Positions 1 to 11,163 of a stretch of 27,640 bases of DNA are shown here, one piece after another; positions within the stretch are counted from its first letter, which is position 1; each line of letters opens with the position of its first letter. The notes under the pieces were generated by a model. The model searched no databases, had not been told where the DNA came from, and worked only from the letters and a program-made list of their open reading frames with translations. The DNA lies in assembly GCA_014904985.1 (NCBI GenBank), contig MU128971.1, forward strand, positions 231,975 to 259,614. The letters run 5' to 3'. The stretch is from Hydnum rufescens UP504 (Eukaryota > Basidiomycota > Agaricomycetes > Cantharellales > Hydnaceae). The position numbers were made by a program, and so were the translations under genes.

Positions 1-456
1 GGTTGAATGCCTAGGAAGTAAACAGAATAAGCTGATTCTTGGCACATGTTAAGCACCTTGGTCACGTCCCTAAACCTACCTGATTAGGTACCATTTCCAG
101 GCCAGATAATGGACCTAACTAGGTCCCCCTTCATTATTATGGCCAAAATCAGCCTTTTATGATTTTTCACTTCAGTCAACCTTCTCACCAGAGTTTGCCA
201 AAACTGGACTTAAAAAATCTTAGACTTGCACAGACTATCTGGGCTTATTTGGGGATGACCACAATTTATTTATATCATACCAGTTGTGGGTGGCAGTTCT
301 GTTCTTATTTACTTGTATATTTATTTATTTATTTAAAATTCAATAAAAAAAAACACTGTACACCTTGCTAGGGCAGGTGTGTGGTACTGTCCAGCATTCA
401 GAGGCAGGGTCAGGGAGGGGGGCACAGGGTGTCAGCAGTATCTGTTGTATGAGAAT

Positions 457-569
457 CTGGAATAAGTTATAATAATATAAGTTAGAAAATTCAAAGCAGT
501 TCAAGAAGAGCAGCTATTGCTGCTCTTTTTGCACTGCTTGCATATACAAGTACCAAAAAAAATACTTAC
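457..569 (-). other. Intron-like module FB1-L5 (113 nt)
   Basis: Reading the minus strand: donor GTAAGT at 569-564, hairpin GAGCAGC/GCTGCTC at 495-536 extended by outer GCAGT/ACTGC pairing, branch-like CTAAC at 485-481, acceptor CCAG ending at 457. The GC-rich hairpin of the upstream spacer is at 577-608. All splice signals are intact; splicing itself is inferred. Confidence 0.6.
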
Positions 570-756
570 TTAGTAGCACCACACACCCATCCTAATGGGT
601 GTGTGGTGCCTCGCATTGTTTCATTGGGGGTTTGGCTGGCTTGTTGATCACCATAGGGGGGCATGGCTTGGCAGTTTCACCATTGGATGGGTCACAGGTT
701 ATCATTTGGGTGGGTCATCATTTTGGTTTGGATTTTAAAAAAAATTTGAAGTGACA

Positions 757-785
757 CAAAAGGAGCAGTGCAAGCTGCTCTTTTG
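757..785. repeat. Module hairpin FB1-L4, splice signals decayed
   Basis: The AT-flanked hairpin (GGAGCAG / CTGCTCT) survives and a weak GC-rich hairpin lies at 833-844, but I find no convincing donor, branch or acceptor. Flanking sequence (TTTGGTTTGGAT at about 724) matches the complete module at 9579-9684, so this is a degraded copy of that type. Confidence 0.5.
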
Positions 786-1016
786 CATTGCAGCTAATAT
801 AGAAATTTAAAAAAAAAAACCTTGGAGTCCATCCACTTCGGTGGGTGTGTGGTACTTGTTTTGTACCTGTTGCATATAGGTTGTATTTGGGTTTGTGTAT
901 GGGCCTGGTTGTCATTTATGTGCATGTTTGTTTGGGCATGTGGGTTGTGGTCTTGTGTTGTTTGTTTGGCGGGGTGTGGGTCTTGATTGGGCATTGGTTG
1001 GGGTTCAGATGAAAAT

Positions 1017-1110
1017 CTAGGATCATAAATAATATGTTAGTAAAAGGGGAGGGGGAAAGAAGCCACACAAAAGGAGCAGCATATGCTGCTCCTTTGTGTG
1101 ATCGTACTTA
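1017..1110 (-). other. Intron-like module FB1-L3, donor lost
   Basis: Acceptor TAG ends at 1017, TACTAAC lies at 1042-1036, and a near-perfect hairpin with CACACAAAAGGAGCAGC on one side is at 1064-1100. Where the sister modules (9937, 11704) have GTAAGC, this copy has CTAAG at 1110-1106, which removes the GT donor by one substitution. It would not be expected to splice at the homologous site. Confidence 0.5.
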
Positions 1111-1311
1111 GCTTAAAATTACCACCACCCACCAAATGTGGGTGTAGTTTGTCTGTCATTGTTGGCAGGTTTCATTTGGCATTTGGTTGGTTTGGTGGGT
1201 CGCGTTTGTGGCTTTTGTTTCATTTGGTGGGTACATCATTATTTTCAGCAGGAGGGGGTGGGGCAGGGGGCTTTGCTTGGCAGGTCTTCATTTTGCTATT
1301 AGGTCAATAAC

Positions 1312-1400
1312 CTATAATGGATAGTATTAGTTCAGTAAATTAAAACCAGGTGCAAAAAGAGCAGCATTTGCTCTTTTTGTGCTGATGGGGGTGCACTTGC
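1312..1400 (-). other. Intron-like module FB1-L2 with GC-AG donor (89 nt)
   Basis: Donor GCAAGT at 1400-1395, hairpin at 1352-1382, acceptor TAG ending at 1312. The homologous modules at 10146-10237 and 11915-12006 have GTAAGT here. GC-AG introns are a known minor class of spliceosomal intron. No clear CTAAC is present. The GC-rich hairpin at 1410-1439 is perfect. Confidence 0.5.
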
Positions 1401-1751
1401 CTTATATTGAACCACACCCACTGCAGTGGGTGTGTGGTTCATGTGGCCACTCAGGTGGCATGTGGCCACCTCTCGCACTTTCCTGTTGGCGTCATTTTGT
1501 TGGGTGTTGTCTCATTGGGTATGGTGTTGCTGGGGTGTGTGCTGTCTTGGGTTTGGCATGTGGGTTTTGGCTGGGTGTCGTTTGGCTGGGTTTTGTTGGT
1601 GCTGGTGTTTGTTTGGCATGGTTTGTTTGGTGTGGTTGGGTTGGGTGTGCCTTCATTTGGTGTGTTCAGGGTTTGCATGTTGTTGCTGGGGTCATGACCG
1701 ATCAGGCCCTTGTGGTCAGGGGGGTTATCATTTGATGCCAATTACGTATGC

Positions 1752-1867
1752 CTAGGAATAAAAGTTGGTCCAGTAAAGAATTACAAAGAGCACAAAAAAA
1801 GAGCAGCTTTGCTGGCTCTTTTTGCACCCCATTGTATCTACTAGCATAAAAATAAGATCAAACTCAC
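1752..1867 (-). other. Intron-like module FB1-L1 (116 nt)
   Basis: The module nearest the palindrome. Donor GTGAGT (preceded by GGTCAAAAG) at 1867-1862, hairpin at 1790-1825, acceptor TAG ending at 1752; the branch region is weak. GC-rich hairpin at 1873-1904. It is the mirror image of the plus-strand module at 2741-2856. Confidence 0.6.
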
Positions 1868-1939
1868 CTTTTGACCACAAACCCACAGTGGGCAGTGTGT
1901 GGTCATGTGTCTGCCTTTTCTAGGCAGTTGCCTCCTTCA

Positions 1940-2668
1940 TTCAGTGGGTGTATGTGGTCAAGGGAGAGCCACAACTCAAACACCGCCAATTGCCAGAATC
2001 AAAAGGCTCCCAAGTGCTGGCACAGCAGCAGGATATGGATGAAATAATAAGGAGACAAATGAGCGATAGATGATTAGATAATAAATAATTCTGTGCCGAA
2101 AAATGATAGAGAACAATAAATAATAGGAGAACCTTCCATGAGGGCACTATATGCAACATTGCAAAGTGGGGTTGGATCATTTTGTGGGCCGAAATTGAGC
2201 CAAATTTGAATATGTTGGTTGACATATGCTATACTTATGGAGCGATTATATATTATAGATGATCTGCCATTTTTCCATTTCTGCAACCTTCAATTGCCTA
2301 AATAGGCCAATTGGAAGGTGGCCAGAATGAAAATGGCCAGATCATCTATAAATAATGAATCGTCCCATAAGTATATATGCATATGTACAACCAACAATAT
2401 TCAAATTTTGCTCAATTCTGGCCAACAAGAAATGATCCACCCACTTTGCAATGTTGGCATATAGTGCCTCATGGAAGTCCTGCCTATTATTATTGTCTCT
2501 ATCATTTTTGGCACAGAATATTTATTATTAACCATCTATCGCTCATTTGTCTCCTTATTATTCATCCAATATCCTCTTGCTGTGCCAGCACATTGGGCAC
2601 CTTTTGAATTCTGGCAATTGCTGGTGTTGATTGTGCTCTCCCTTGACCACATACACCCACTGAACTGA
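1940..2668. repeat. Central long palindrome of FB1
   Basis: An imperfect inverted repeat of about 350 bp per arm, centred on CAATTGCCTA/AATAGGCCAATTG near 2301. Recognisable paired blocks are CCAATTGCCAGAATCAAAAGG (1987) with CCTTTTGAATTCTGGCAATTG (2600), and GGCACTATATGC (2143) with GCATATAGTGCC (2457). TATA-like tracts lie in both arms (around 2240 and 2372). No convincing gene: the open frames inside are mirror copies of the same repeat. Confidence 0.75.
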
Positions 2669-2740
2669 AGAGGCAACCACCTAGAAAGGCAGACACCAAT
2701 CAACCAGACGACCAACTGCTGCAGGTTGTGTGGTCAAAAG

Positions 2741-2856
2741 GTGAGTTTCTTTTTATTTTTATGCTAGTAGATACAATGGCACAAAAAGAGCAGGCAAAAG
2801 CTCTCTTTTTGTGCAGGGTTTTAAAATTTTTACTAATACTTTATTTACTATTCTAG
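2741..2856 (+). other. Intron-like module FB1-R1 (116 nt)
   Basis: Donor GTGAGT after GGTCAAAAG, hairpin at 2779-2814, branch-like TACTAAT at 2831-2837, acceptor TTCTAG ending at 2856. The upstream GC-rich hairpin is damaged (2710-2735). Its mirror partner is 1752-1867, of identical length. Confidence 0.65.
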
Positions 2857-3025
2857 GTCAAGCTGTCCAACCCACAAAACAACAACCATGTGAATGGAAC
2901 ATGCGAACAAGTGAATGAGCAAGTGAATGAATAGAACAATGATAACACCCACAGGAGCCATGAATGAAGAGCATGAAAACAGAGAGCCAACACCCGGCTG
3001 AGGGCAGGTTGTGTGGCCATATAAG

Positions 3026-3128
3026 GTATGATATTATGTATTTACTGGTTTCAGGAACACAAAAAGAGCAGGCAGCCCAGCTGCTCTTTTTGTGCAATCT
3101 TGATTTCAACTAACATATCCTATTCTAG
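3026..3128 (+). other. Intron-like module FB1-R2 (103 nt)
   Basis: Donor GTATGA after CATATAAG, hairpin at 3058-3094 (CACAAAAAGAGCAG / CTGCTCTTTTTGTG), branch CTAAC at 3110-3114, acceptor TTCTAG ending at 3128. It is homologous to 13311-13411 of FB2 and the spacer before it is 169 nt. Confidence 0.65.
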
Positions 3129-3189
3129 GTCAACATATCCCACCCCAATGCATGAAATCACGCAGCCACAAACTAAACCATGGGGCCAC

Positions 3190-5640
3190 CTTATACTGTA
3201 GTCATTGATAGGCTCATACCATGGTATGGTACCATGAAAGGGGGATGCAAGAATGATCATAAGCAGCCAGTCTTGATTCTCCATCTAATTTGCCTAATAT
3301 TAGGGTAGGGGTGGACATTGGTATGGCGGGCATAACTGGATATATGCTTGAACCACTTGGATGGGCTCCAACCCACCCCCCTGCTCACCAATCCATTCAA
3401 AAATATTCAATACAAAATTGTACTAAATCCAAAAAAAAAAAAGTGCATCCAGTGCCCACCCACTTACCAGAACCCTGTGGGCTGGGACCATTGGGCAGGG
3501 ATACCCCCTGGGGGTCAACCAGCAAAAAGTGGGGCCTCCAGGCTGTCCATTCAGCCCTGGTGCCAACCATCCATTCCAAAACTCTTTTTTAATTTCCTAA
3601 CATTAAAATAATGTGATATGTCCATGCTCAACTTGCTCCCCAGCCTGTTCCCTTGGGCTTTTTTGGGGGTCTTCATTGAGGGGCTAGAGAGGGGTGGTTC
3701 ACTGGCTTGTATTCCAAGTACCCTAGCTTGAACCATCAATTAAATGAAAAGAAAGAAGTTTGCGAAAAAGAAAAAAAGAAATAGCATGGGCGGGCATCAT
3801 GAACAGATCTGGGAATCCCACAATGGGGAGTGCAGAGATGTGATGATAGTTGAGGGAGGATGAGTGGATGGAAAGAACTTGGAGCAGCAACAAAGCATCA
3901 TGACAGATTAATGCGGGATGCTTAAACAAAGCTGAGTATAACCACAGCTGCAATAATAGAATGGAGGGGGAATTGGTGACACTTGAGAGAAAAGATTGCA
4001 AGCAACCCTGACATCTCCAGATCATTGTGAGAGGTGAATGAACAGCTAGATATTGATAAGTATGAATCTGATGGTATGCTGACAATATTGTAGGCAATGA
4101 ATGGCATGTGATGGACGACACTTGAAGCTGTGTGTGAAGCTGACATGAGTCTTGAGGATCGAGGGAGTGGACATGGACAAGATGGAGGGAATCCCAAAAC
4201 AGAGCTGGCATGGCAACTAGAGATGAATGTGATAAAAGCTGGCCCACCCCTCAGTTGTGCTCCAGAGATACGGGCAGAGGCTTGATGAATAGCAAAGGAT
4301 AAGGGAGAGGAGCTTGAGTTCGTGATGAAAACATTGGACTGTCCCCTTCGAGCTGAAAACATGACCCCCACTTCTTCAACTGTCTTGGGAAAAGCGAGAG
4401 ACTAAAAAGTGGCCAGCAAAAGGAACAAAGGGGGGACTTGACGGCAAGCTGAGTATCGCAATGAAAACAATTGTTATTGTCTTCAAGCAGAAATTCAATT
4501 CCCCATTCCCCCAGCTGTGCGCCGGAAAACAGTCAGAATGTGGCAAGTGGTAGCAAAAGGACCAGGCAGGTATTGGGGGGTGTGCTGATGATAGTGCCTG
4601 TGGAGGAAAACATGGGATCATCATGGACCTGACTGCAAGGCCTGAGCACATGGCCAAGGAGGAGAGCGAGTTCGAGTTCAGGCCATAATGTTCTCAGGAT
4701 AAGAGAGTAGGAAATATGGGCAAATGATGAGTGGGTCCTTGTGTTTTGTGCAGTGCCCTTGACTCCAACTGGTAATGTCAAATGACATGCAGCAACTTTA
4801 TTGTTGTGGAGAGATATGAGCAAGATGCACCACACAGCACAAACAAAGAAGGGGATACTCCATAGGCCAGCAAAGGCAGACAGAGGCTCATGGGGAGATG
4901 TCATGTAGCATGGAGTCTCCCAATCCAGACAGAAAATGATGCTGGATTGGCACAAGCAGAAAAGCATGCTATATGAACACTGGTAAGAGTCGCAAGACAT
5001 CCCATATAATGAATTTTCTCCGATCACACTCTTGGTCATCGAAAAACAAGTTCTTAAGTCCAAACTCAATTGTAAGACTCAACACCACTCATTGCTTGAG
5101 TCAAAAGCATTACATATTCAGCATAATATTCACACAACTGTAAGTGAGAGCAAGCCAAAACTCTGCATTCATATCACCATGTTATCACAATTCAAGGTAA
5201 AGTGGAGGGACTGCATGTATATTGTACTCATGCCACAGCCCAGAGTTCGAAATGAAGAGTTTGCAGGAACATGAATGAGACCGAGTGATCCTTCAACAGG
5301 GTGTCCATCGTCAACATGTGGTGTCATCCACCAAACTGTTGTACCTCCAGCCTTCCTGATCCCACATGTAGTCCATATACCGCTGCAGTGCCCTCCTGCT
5401 GGAACCACAAGATTCATGTGATTGGGGTGGAAATCCCGCACAGACATCATGTACATAAGACCTGAGTACCATACCTATTAGGTATAACAAACAGGCAGGA
5501 TGAAAGAACACCATACACACCAGTGGTTGAATACCCCAGTTTCCCACCCAATGAAGACACATACCAGCACAACTTCTGTGGTGAGCCTCTTGGTGGGCTG
5601 TGACCACATGTGGTGCAGGTGAAACCAGCAGAAAGTGTCA
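3190..5640. other. No recognised gene; unassigned sequence
   Basis: I see no repeat module, RNA gene or protein family I can name. A short palindrome with ACCATGGTATGGTACCAT lies near 3218-3236. On the minus strand, open frames of 93-178 codons occur at 3723-4247, 3922-4371, 4376-4657 and 4533-5069, overlapping in different frames, with low-complexity Ser/Leu-rich translations and no motif I recognise. At 5169-5641 three minus-strand frames overlap (64-98 codons). They could be fragments of a decayed gene, but nothing separates them from chance. A homology search would decide. Confidence 0.4.
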
Positions 5641-8490
5641 CACTATGGCCCTGATCGAGGATCTACCTGGGCACACACCTTGTGCATGACACTGGCTCCT
5701 GCTTCTGGCTTGGGGTGTAAGCATTATGATCACATTGTGTCTGAGTTTCTGAGAGGCGAGGCTTGAGGAGGGGGTGGAGGAGATTCAGCCATAGGAAGAG
5801 ACACAGGAGATCATTGTGGGTGGCCATATCATTTCTTGCTCCTGAGCCTGAGTATGAGGCAGGGCTTCATTGTGCAATAATCAGTTCCATGGATTACATG
5901 CATAAGGCAGTTAATACCCTTGACTAGCAATCAAGTCACATAAATCCAGTGTATTTATACCATAACAAAAAGCACTCTAATGTTCTAGGAATGCTGCGAG
6001 AGAAGAGCTTCCATCCGCATGATAGGGCAGGGATGAATGATTTTGAGAGAGAGATATTCTAATTGTATACTGCATAGAGTGGGGTCACGAGAGCAGTACC
6101 CTGTAGACTAACTAAGGCTTACAATAGTTGAATCATGGTCAAGGTGGTGTATCATAAGGAAAAGGTCTGAGTCAGGATGGGTAGGGAGTCAATGCGAATG
6201 GATATTGATCCCATCCTGAGATACAACTCATTTTTGTTCTGAGTTCTATGGTCCTGCCTCATGGGTGAGGGGACTTCCAGAATGGGACTGGTTATTGACA
6301 TGGTCATGCTTTTTTGAATTTTTCATGCCAAAAATGGGCTCCAAATTCCAGTGGCTCAATATATCTTCTATTGCGGACTGGTTTGAGGTTATACCAATGT
6401 TTCTCTTCCCCCAGTGATGTTGAACCATTCCTGGGGCTGGTCTATCCGGAGGCCTGTGGCAAAGCCGCTATCAAAGGAAATGGAGGGCTATGGTCACTCT
6501 CCGAAAAAAAGGGCAGGTATTTTGACCTTCCATCTCCAAGACATTTACTAACATTCAATTTCCAAGGGCCCTAATAGTTGCGGTTTGATCACCATGGAAC
6601 AAGAGAACATCATAAAACTAGCCATGAACCCTATGTGAAACACCTGGAGGCCCTTTCCCCCCATGTTCCCCTGAAACCCTTGCCTTATCTGGGGCTCAGT
6701 CAACTCCGTTCATTGATATCCTCCCACTCCTAAACCTCGCCACAAAACAAATTGAAATGTATATTCATTGCTTTACTATAACAGTCCGAGTAAGGATGCT
6801 GTTGAGGCCCAGCATCTCATAGACAATGAGGAGAACCCGCTTTCCCCCCAAGAGACCAGATCCCAAAGGATTGTTTACTCAACAGCGACCTGACAAAGAG
6901 GCACTGGTTAGTGGAGTTGCTGGAAGATCCAGGCATCATTGGTGGAAAAACGGAAAGTCCGATACAAGCAGGTGGTCACTGAATGGAATTGAGAAACAAA
7001 GAACATCCAGGGCCATAACAAACAGCAACCTGTTAGCTATCATCACATTGAAAGGCCTTCGCTTATTCATATATTTTTAGGAGCTTTTTTCTTTGATAAT
7101 ATGATGCACTTACCTCGAGACTTTTCTAAACATAGCATTTCAAGAGCGTACAGGGCTCTGTTATGATGATCATAGATAGGCGGGCCTACATTTGAACAGC
7201 CATGTTAACATGGTTGTAAGCCTGGTCTGTGCTTTTGCCCCTCATATGTTTATGTAATAAGATTGTCTGGCTTCTTTAAGTATGCTCAGGGTGTAACCCC
7301 AGGTCCCCACCCAAACCAACTTCAACAAAAAACTTTGCTGGATTCCCTGTTTCAAAGACCAGATCACCAAAAATTCATTAGAATTTCTCAAGAAGGTCTA
7401 CCATCAGTTTCGCTTATAACAGTATTAAGCATTGACAAGGATCTTATTGCCCATTTCATTCTGTTTAAGCATGAGCATTGCATGAAGTGAAAGTATGGGC
7501 CTCCCCTCCCCTGACCCTGTGACACTGTCCCCTTCTGTCCCATGGTGCAAGCACTGCTGAAGGAAGCTTGGATGAAGCGGGAATGATAATGAAGATGGAA
7601 CAGTGAAAACCATGATAATAGATGGCAATGTCTGTGATGTGACCCAATATACTTTGTTCAATTTTTGCGACTCGATGTATACCTCGAACTCTCTGGGCGA
7701 AGAAAGCCTGCACTGATGCAGATTCAAACCAAGACCTGGATGGAGAGACTCTGAAATCACTTTGTCTCTTTCAGCCTCCCCACCAGACAATGTCGATGCC
7801 AAGAATCGCAACACTCCACAACAGCCCAGTAAAAAAGGACATGGCCTAATCCCCATTGATCATTCTACAATGAATGACAACAATGGCCCAGTCTGTTCTA
7901 ACAAAAGACGAGGCAACGTCATTCCCAAAGCTCGCTCATCCTTGACATCATCCACCCTTGCCTGATGAACTCACTTTTCATACCCAACCCAGGTTCCAAC
8001 AAAAAGTGGAAGCATCATCACACCCAAGCTTCTGCCTTTATCCTCAAACATCATCAACATTTCCCAGTGACGAGCGTTTATTGACACACTCTGAATCATG
8101 ACTGCCTCGATCCCTACCTTTCAAGTTCCCTCATCATCTTGTTCAATATTCATTCCACCTTCAATTCAAAGTGAATATGTCTGAGCCCCAGGACTGCTCA
8201 TGGCACACCTTGGTGTATCTTCAGTTGCTTGAATTGGGAGGTGACCTATGGCAGCAGCTTTTAGCTACATGGATTGGAATTGGAATGGAAAATTACGCTT
8301 TCTCTGAGACAGCAGTAAGCTTCCAATGATCATGTAATGTATATCCCATATGGTGCTGAACATATTTAAATTTGAAGGCAGAAAGCTCCCAATGAAGAAT
8401 CAACCCCCCTTCAGTGTCTTCCTGTTTAAGAATGCCTATAATGTTCAGTTCTGACCCACCATTGGCCCATCAAAGCACTACTCACTTTCA
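5641..8490. other. No recognised gene; unassigned sequence
   Basis: Short frames only. One plus-strand frame without an ATG, opened by a TGA near 6823 and closed near 6980, encodes a segment around TKRHWLVELLEDPG that reads like real protein but matches no family I can name. Another at 7762-7965 (67 codons, Asn/Ser/Lys-rich) follows a pyrimidine-rich TCTCTTTCAG and could be a terminal exon. I would not call either a gene without homology or transcript evidence. Confidence 0.3.
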
Positions 8491-8949
8491 CTGTGGAAGT
8501 GGTGGACTTTCGCCAGCCCAAATGGCATACATCCACAGGTGATGAGCCCACTCACTTGTTGCAGAACAACATGGGCAAAGATTGGGATTTCCTCCTTGTT
8601 GGCAGCAATAATTGGCAATCATGCTGCTCATCTTTCATTTGTTTCTGGGTGGGGCTCTGCCACTCAAGAAGGATCATGTGGAACAACATGAATTGGGAGC
8701 ATTGCATTGGAGGATGTTAATTACAATTTCAGTGCTTGTTTGTTATAGACGACATTCCTCTTATGTCCATTGCCTTTTTTTTCATTCTAATTACAGTTGC
8801 TCGTACATATAATTAGTGTGTTCGAGTTCGAACTTGCATCTAGTGACTGACGAGCAGTCACAATTCTCGAGCATAAGATTCATTAGTACTAATACCACAT
8901 AGTATTAATAATGAAGTGATACAGGGTGGGGGGATTATAGTGACTGAAA

Positions 8950-9275
8950 TTCAGATTCATGATTCCAAGGTTATGGTGTTCTTGACTCCAAATCACTCAC
9001 TTATTGACCTGAAACTCAAAGTCAAAAAGCACTCAAATAATTTGGCAAAAAATATGGGACACGATGGGGATAATAACTACTATTTTAATAAACAGAAAAC
9101 TCCTTTTAGATCAAAATTCAGATTCATGATACTTAAGATCCATCTTCTTGACCCCAAAACTCAACCCATTTATTGACTTGAAACCAAATCAAAACACTTC
9201 AAATAATTCTGTAAAAATATAGAATGATGGGGGGATACAACATTACTATTTTGGATAACACAAAAACACCTTTTA
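8950..9275 (+). repeat. Two diverged tandem copies of about 160 bp
   Basis: The copy at about 8950-9110 and the copy at about 9119-9275 share the same succession of blocks: AGATTCATGAT, TTCTTGACYCCAAA, TTATTGACYTGAAAC, AAATAATTYKG, CTACTATTTT and ACWCCTTTTAG. Both end in CTTTTAG. The frame spanning the first copy and part of the second (8916-9176) is explained by this repeat and not by a protein family. Confidence 0.65.
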
Positions 9276-9578
9276 GCACACTCTATGCATAGAATATAGG
9301 CCAACTTTGCCAACCCAGTGACTGTGGATCTGTGTTCAGCAAAATTTTAGTTCCACTTTGTTGATTGCATACAGGTCGGACCGAGCTACCTCATTCCATT
9401 CCCCTCATATTCATCTATGCGAAAACATAAAGAACTGCCCAGGTTTGTCCTTGGTGACTATGATCCATGTCATGTGCCTGTGGAACATCTCTCTTGGGGC
9501 TTGGCGGTTCCCTGTTGGGCAGGTCGTTGGGACAGGTCGCGGGTTGCCGTCATTGTTTCTGGAGCTTTGGTTTGGATC

Positions 9579-9684
9579 CTAAAATAATCACAAACATTAG
9601 TAAAAAAACTTGAAGTGATGCAAAAGGAGCAGCTTGTGCTGCTCCTTCTGCATCACTGTACATATAGAAAACAAATAGAAATAC
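9579..9684 (-). other. Intron-like module X1 (106 nt)
   Basis: Donor GTATTT after ACTACATG, extended hairpin at 9615-9656 (outer GTGATGC/GCATCAC also pairs), branch-like TTACTAATG, acceptor TAG ending at 9579. GC-rich hairpin at 9691-9722. Sister copy at 11341-11445. Confidence 0.55.
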
Positions 9685-9827
9685 CATGTAGTACCACACC
9701 CGCTTTGGTGGGTGTGTGGTACGGTTTTGCGTATGGGCTGGTCATTTGGGCAGGTGGGTTGCTGTTCTCGCGTGGTGCTTCAGCGGGGTCACGGGTCTTG
9801 ATTGGGGTTGTGGGTTCAGATGACAAC

Positions 9828-9937
9828 CTAGAATAATGAATAATACGTTAGTAAAAAGAAAAAAAGAAAGCCATGCAAAAGGAGCAGCATACGCTACTCC
9901 TTTTGCGCAGTTGCACTTATGTACGAAAAAGGCTTAC
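9828..9937 (-). other. Intron-like module X2 (110 nt)
   Basis: Donor GTAAGC after ATTTTAAG, hairpin at 9873-9907 with one imperfect position (GCAGC opposite GCTAC), TACTAAC at 9853-9847, acceptor CTAG ending at 9828. GC-rich hairpin at 9947-9973. Sister copy at 11589-11704. Confidence 0.6.
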
Positions 9938-10145
9938 CTTAAAATTACCACACCGCTTTGGCGGGTGTGTGGTTCCGTCTGGGGTTTCTGGGCCTTGCGC
10001 CGAGCATTCCCGTTTGCGGGTTTGTCTGGTGGGTCGTCATTGGCGGGTTTCATGGGCACATGTCGTTTTGGCGGGTCACATCATCATTTCTGGGGGGGTT
10101 CATTTGGCAGGTCGGCATCTTGCTGCTTCTGGTTCAGGCAATAAC

Positions 10146-10237
10146 CTAGAAGAATGGTTATTTTCACAAATTAAAATCAGCACAAAAAGAGCAGCAAATG
10201 CTGCTCTTTTTGTGCTGTTGTGGGGAGATAGACTTAC
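10146..10237 (-). other. Intron-like module X3 (92 nt)
   Basis: Donor GTAAGT after TATATAA, perfect hairpin at 10180-10215, acceptor TTCTAG ending at 10146; no strong CTAAC. Its GC-rich hairpin is cut in half at 10260 by the junction with the dispersed repeat. Confidence 0.6.
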
Positions 10238-10260
10238 TTTATATAGAACCACACACCCAC

Positions 10261-10660
10261 TGTGGAAGATAAAAACATCCAGTATCAGAAAATGCGAATA
10301 TCCATTGATCCCAGCCATTGGAATGATCATGTGACCTATTATGAAATCAATTACAGCTATGCACAGAAATCAAATTCGTTCTATAACTCTGTCAGTTTTG
10401 ATCAGAGAAATACGCCCATATAACTCTCGGAAAGCCACGATTCATACCTCTCTAATGGTACCAAACACAAGTTGAATGGACCAGAAATGCACTCTCCAGA
10501 CCAATATTACTGTCAAAATTCGGGATTTTCAGTAAAAAAACGAATTTCTCCGTCAGTTCGCATTCAATCCTCTCGGAACAACTGCGCCTGGAAAGATATA
10601 AAAAATCCGCATCCAACAGTACCAAGAACGCGAAGAACAGATCGAAACTGAACTCTACAG
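10261..10660 (+). mobile_element. Dispersed repeat, partial copy A1
   Basis: It matches 19426-19823 from the same first base (TGTGGAAGATAAAAACATCC) up to GARCTCTACAG, where FB2 begins, so its right part is missing here. In both places it starts with TG immediately after a C inside a foldback arm. It contains two diverged internal tandem units of about 150 bp, recognisable by CGAATTTCTCCGTCAGTT and ATATAAAAAATCCGCATC. It could be the 5' part of an LTR or another insertion; no coding capacity is seen. Confidence 0.6.
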
Positions 10661-11110
10661 ACTAAGCCTACCCAATTAGGTACCATTTCTGAGGCAAATA
10701 ATGGACCTAAGATCCCTTTGTTATTATGGCCAAAATTGGTCTTTTGTGATTTTCACGTCAGTCAACCTTGTAGCTCAGAATTGGCCGAAATTGGCCGAAA
10801 CTACTTAGAGATTCTCAGAAAACAGCTATAAGCTCATTTATTATTATATTTCCCCTCTGGTGTTTCATTCATAATTATTCATTTATTATCATTATATTAT
10901 ACATATGCCACCCCAGGTGGGGTTACAGGTTTCATTTTGGTGGTCTTTAGTTCTTATTAACATGGTTATTTATTTATTTAGAAATTCAATTTTAAAAAAA
11001 AACATACCACACACCTGCCAGTGTGGGTGTGTGGTACTGTCCATTGCTTCTTCAGGCGGGTTCAGGGGGCATGTGGCTGGGGTGTCAGGTGGTATTTGTT
11101 GTGTGAGAAT

Positions 11111-11163
11111 CTGGCAAAATATAATATAAGTTAGAAATTCAAAAACAAAAAAAAAATACTTAC
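11111..11163 (-). other. Hairpin-less intron-like module FB2-L5 (53 nt)
   Basis: Donor GTAAGT at 11163-11158, branch-like CTAAC near 11134-11130, acceptor CCAG ending at 11111. It matches module 457-569 of FB1 on both sides, but the whole GAGCAGC/GCTGCTC hairpin is absent and an A-run stands in its place. The GC-rich hairpin of the spacer remains at 11168-11198. A further GC-rich hairpin at 11005-11036 next to GTATGT (minus) has no second hairpin either. Confidence 0.5.

Larger units (their letters stand above)
71..3189. mobile_element. Foldback element FB1 (intron-module arms, right end truncated)
   Basis: A long inverted-repeat element centred near 2301. The left arm (minus-strand signals) carries five hairpin modules and the right arm (plus-strand signals) carries two. 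Matching landmarks pair about the centre: donor 1867 with 2741 and acceptor 1752 with 2856 both sum to 4608. The outer left sequence from about 71 (a GATTAGGTACCATTTC block, then ATAATGGACCTAA and TATGGCCAAAAT) matches the outer left of FB2 from 10661. On the right, similarity to FB2 (block at 13412-13460) stops near 3189, just after CCATGGGGCCACC, so the outer right end is missing or too diverged. I see no transposase and no target-site duplication. A non-autonomous foldback or Mutator-like element is the best class, by analogy with FB3. Confidence 0.7.
9499..10260 (-). mobile_element. Duplicated foldback-arm fragment with three intron modules
   Basis: A direct repeat of 11261-12029 in FB2: the same three modules in the same order with a few percent visible differences. 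The fragment ends abruptly at 10260 inside the loop of a GC-rich hairpin (after ACACACCCAC), where the dispersed repeat starting TGTGGAAGATAAAAAC begins. It either remains from an older foldback element now replaced on its right by FB2, or it is a segmental duplication. No palindrome or right arm belongs to it. Confidence 0.7.

Noticed and set aside
3723..5069. Host gene on the minus strand suggested by frames of up to 178 codons
   Set aside because: Frames overlap each other in different phases, are low-complexity Ser/Leu-rich, and show no recognisable domain. Kept only as unassigned sequence.
8821..8875. tRNA gene suggested by GAGTTCGAACTTGC
   Set aside because: The B-box-like word lacks the final C in register and no A box or cloverleaf arms fit.
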